This document shows positions 62,920 to 63,046 of a DNA stretch of 63,046 nt, in pieces. The stretch's first letter is position 1, and each line of letters starts with the position of its first letter. Origin of the DNA: Haladaptatus sp. DYF46. Its GTDB lineage: Archaea; Halobacteriota; Halobacteria; Halobacteriales; Haladaptataceae. The DNA is taken from NCBI RefSeq assembly GCF_021083305.1, contig NZ_JAJFAY010000014.1, forward strand, positions 1 to 63,046, read 5' to 3'. The notes under the pieces were generated by a model. The model was not told where the DNA came from and made no database searches. It saw only the letters and a list, made by a program, of their open reading frames with translations. Both the position numbers and the translations under genes were made by a program.

Positions 62920-63046
62920 GGCACTGTCTAGTTGGGCCAGCTTGAGGAATGAGCAGGTTGTTGAGTAACTTGCCTAGAGATGCTCGCAAACCTGCTCGAA
63001 GAAGGCTTAGACGCGGATTTAGAAGAAACTTGGGAGAACGAACGGA
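62920..63046 (+). mobile_element. IS6-family insertion sequence, end cut by window edge
   Basis: Left terminal repeat GGCACTGTCTAGTT (62920-62933) followed by 47 bp of leader and the transposase start. Identical, base for base, to the reverse complement of bases 1-127. Continues past the window edge. Confidence 0.9.
62980..63046 (+). CDS. IS6-family transposase, N-terminal part only (window edge)
   Basis: ATG 62980 opens the same 22 residues (ending ETWENER) as the copy at the left edge. Related to, but distinct from, the intact transposase at 52246 (different N-terminal residues MLANLLEEG versus MLNQELLSE), so the edge elements are a sister IS of the internal one. The remainder lies outside the window. 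Confidence 0.8.
   Translation, partial: MLANLLEEGLDADLEETWENER

Overview
The window is haloarchaeal DNA (class Halobacteria; genus not determinable from sequence alone). Evidence: very acidic proteins, strong GC bias at third codon positions over the first ~35 kb, Tat-type lipoprotein signals (RR followed by a lipobox Cys), TATA-like boxes close to start codons typical of leaderless transcripts, and several haloarchaea-typical families (DUF1616, DUF4129/DUF58 operon, DUF7342, SWIM-finger protein, halocin-like precursor). Both ends of the window lie inside the same IS6-family insertion sequence: bases 1-127 are the exact reverse complement of bases 62920-63046. The window therefore looks like one assembly contig bounded by two inverted IS copies.

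Layout. 0.1-9.2 kb: a PmbA/TldE-like protein, an AstE/aspartoacylase-type zinc hydrolase and a complete minus-strand Dpp/Opp peptide ABC importer (two ATPases, two permeases, Tat lipoprotein), a plausible modified-peptide uptake and processing unit. 9.5-15.3 kb: three overlapping membrane genes (DUF1616 protein, giant FtsX-type permease with inserted Ig-like domains, polytopic GT-C-like protein). 15.4-42.8 kb: a large surface-glycan region with five GT4 glycosyltransferases plus a related one, a DUF2304-GT2 fusion, an FkbM methyltransferase, a Wzx-type flippase, a polytopic GT-C-like protein, a nucleotide-sugar epimerase, GlmU-like and GlmS enzymes making amino-sugar precursors, and four intact plus one decayed alkaline-phosphatase-superfamily enzymes. 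A cassette at 20-22.5 kb interrupts it (DUF1801 protein, a nucleotidyltransferase gene with an internal stop, a putative phosphothreonine-lyase-domain protein). A 44-residue zinc-ribbon microprotein is hidden at 36.8 kb.

42.9-57.5 kb is an AT-richer accessory region. It holds an IS200/IS605 (tnpB-type) right-end relic, then four co-oriented genes that look like part of a membrane secretion or conjugation apparatus (VirB2/TrbC-like pilin, large sequon-rich surface protein, VirB6/TrbL-like polytopic protein, membrane-anchored AAA+ ATPase), a DUF7342-TumE-like toxin-antitoxin pair, several tiny membrane proteins associated with a four-copy ~110-bp repeat, an intact IS6-family element carrying a nested 295-bp MITE-like insertion, a halocin C8-like antimicrobial precursor with a small membrane partner, a 5'-truncated tyrosine recombinase, and remnants of IS6, DUF7344-like and SWIM genes.

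57.5-63.0 kb: a DUF4129-DUF7269-DUF58-DUF7519 operon lacking its usual MoxR ATPase, two further membrane proteins, tRNA-Thr(UGU), and the IS6 copy at the window edge. The best candidates for something undescribed are the halocin-like locus (53.05-54.26 kb) and the secretion-like module (43.8-49.0 kb).
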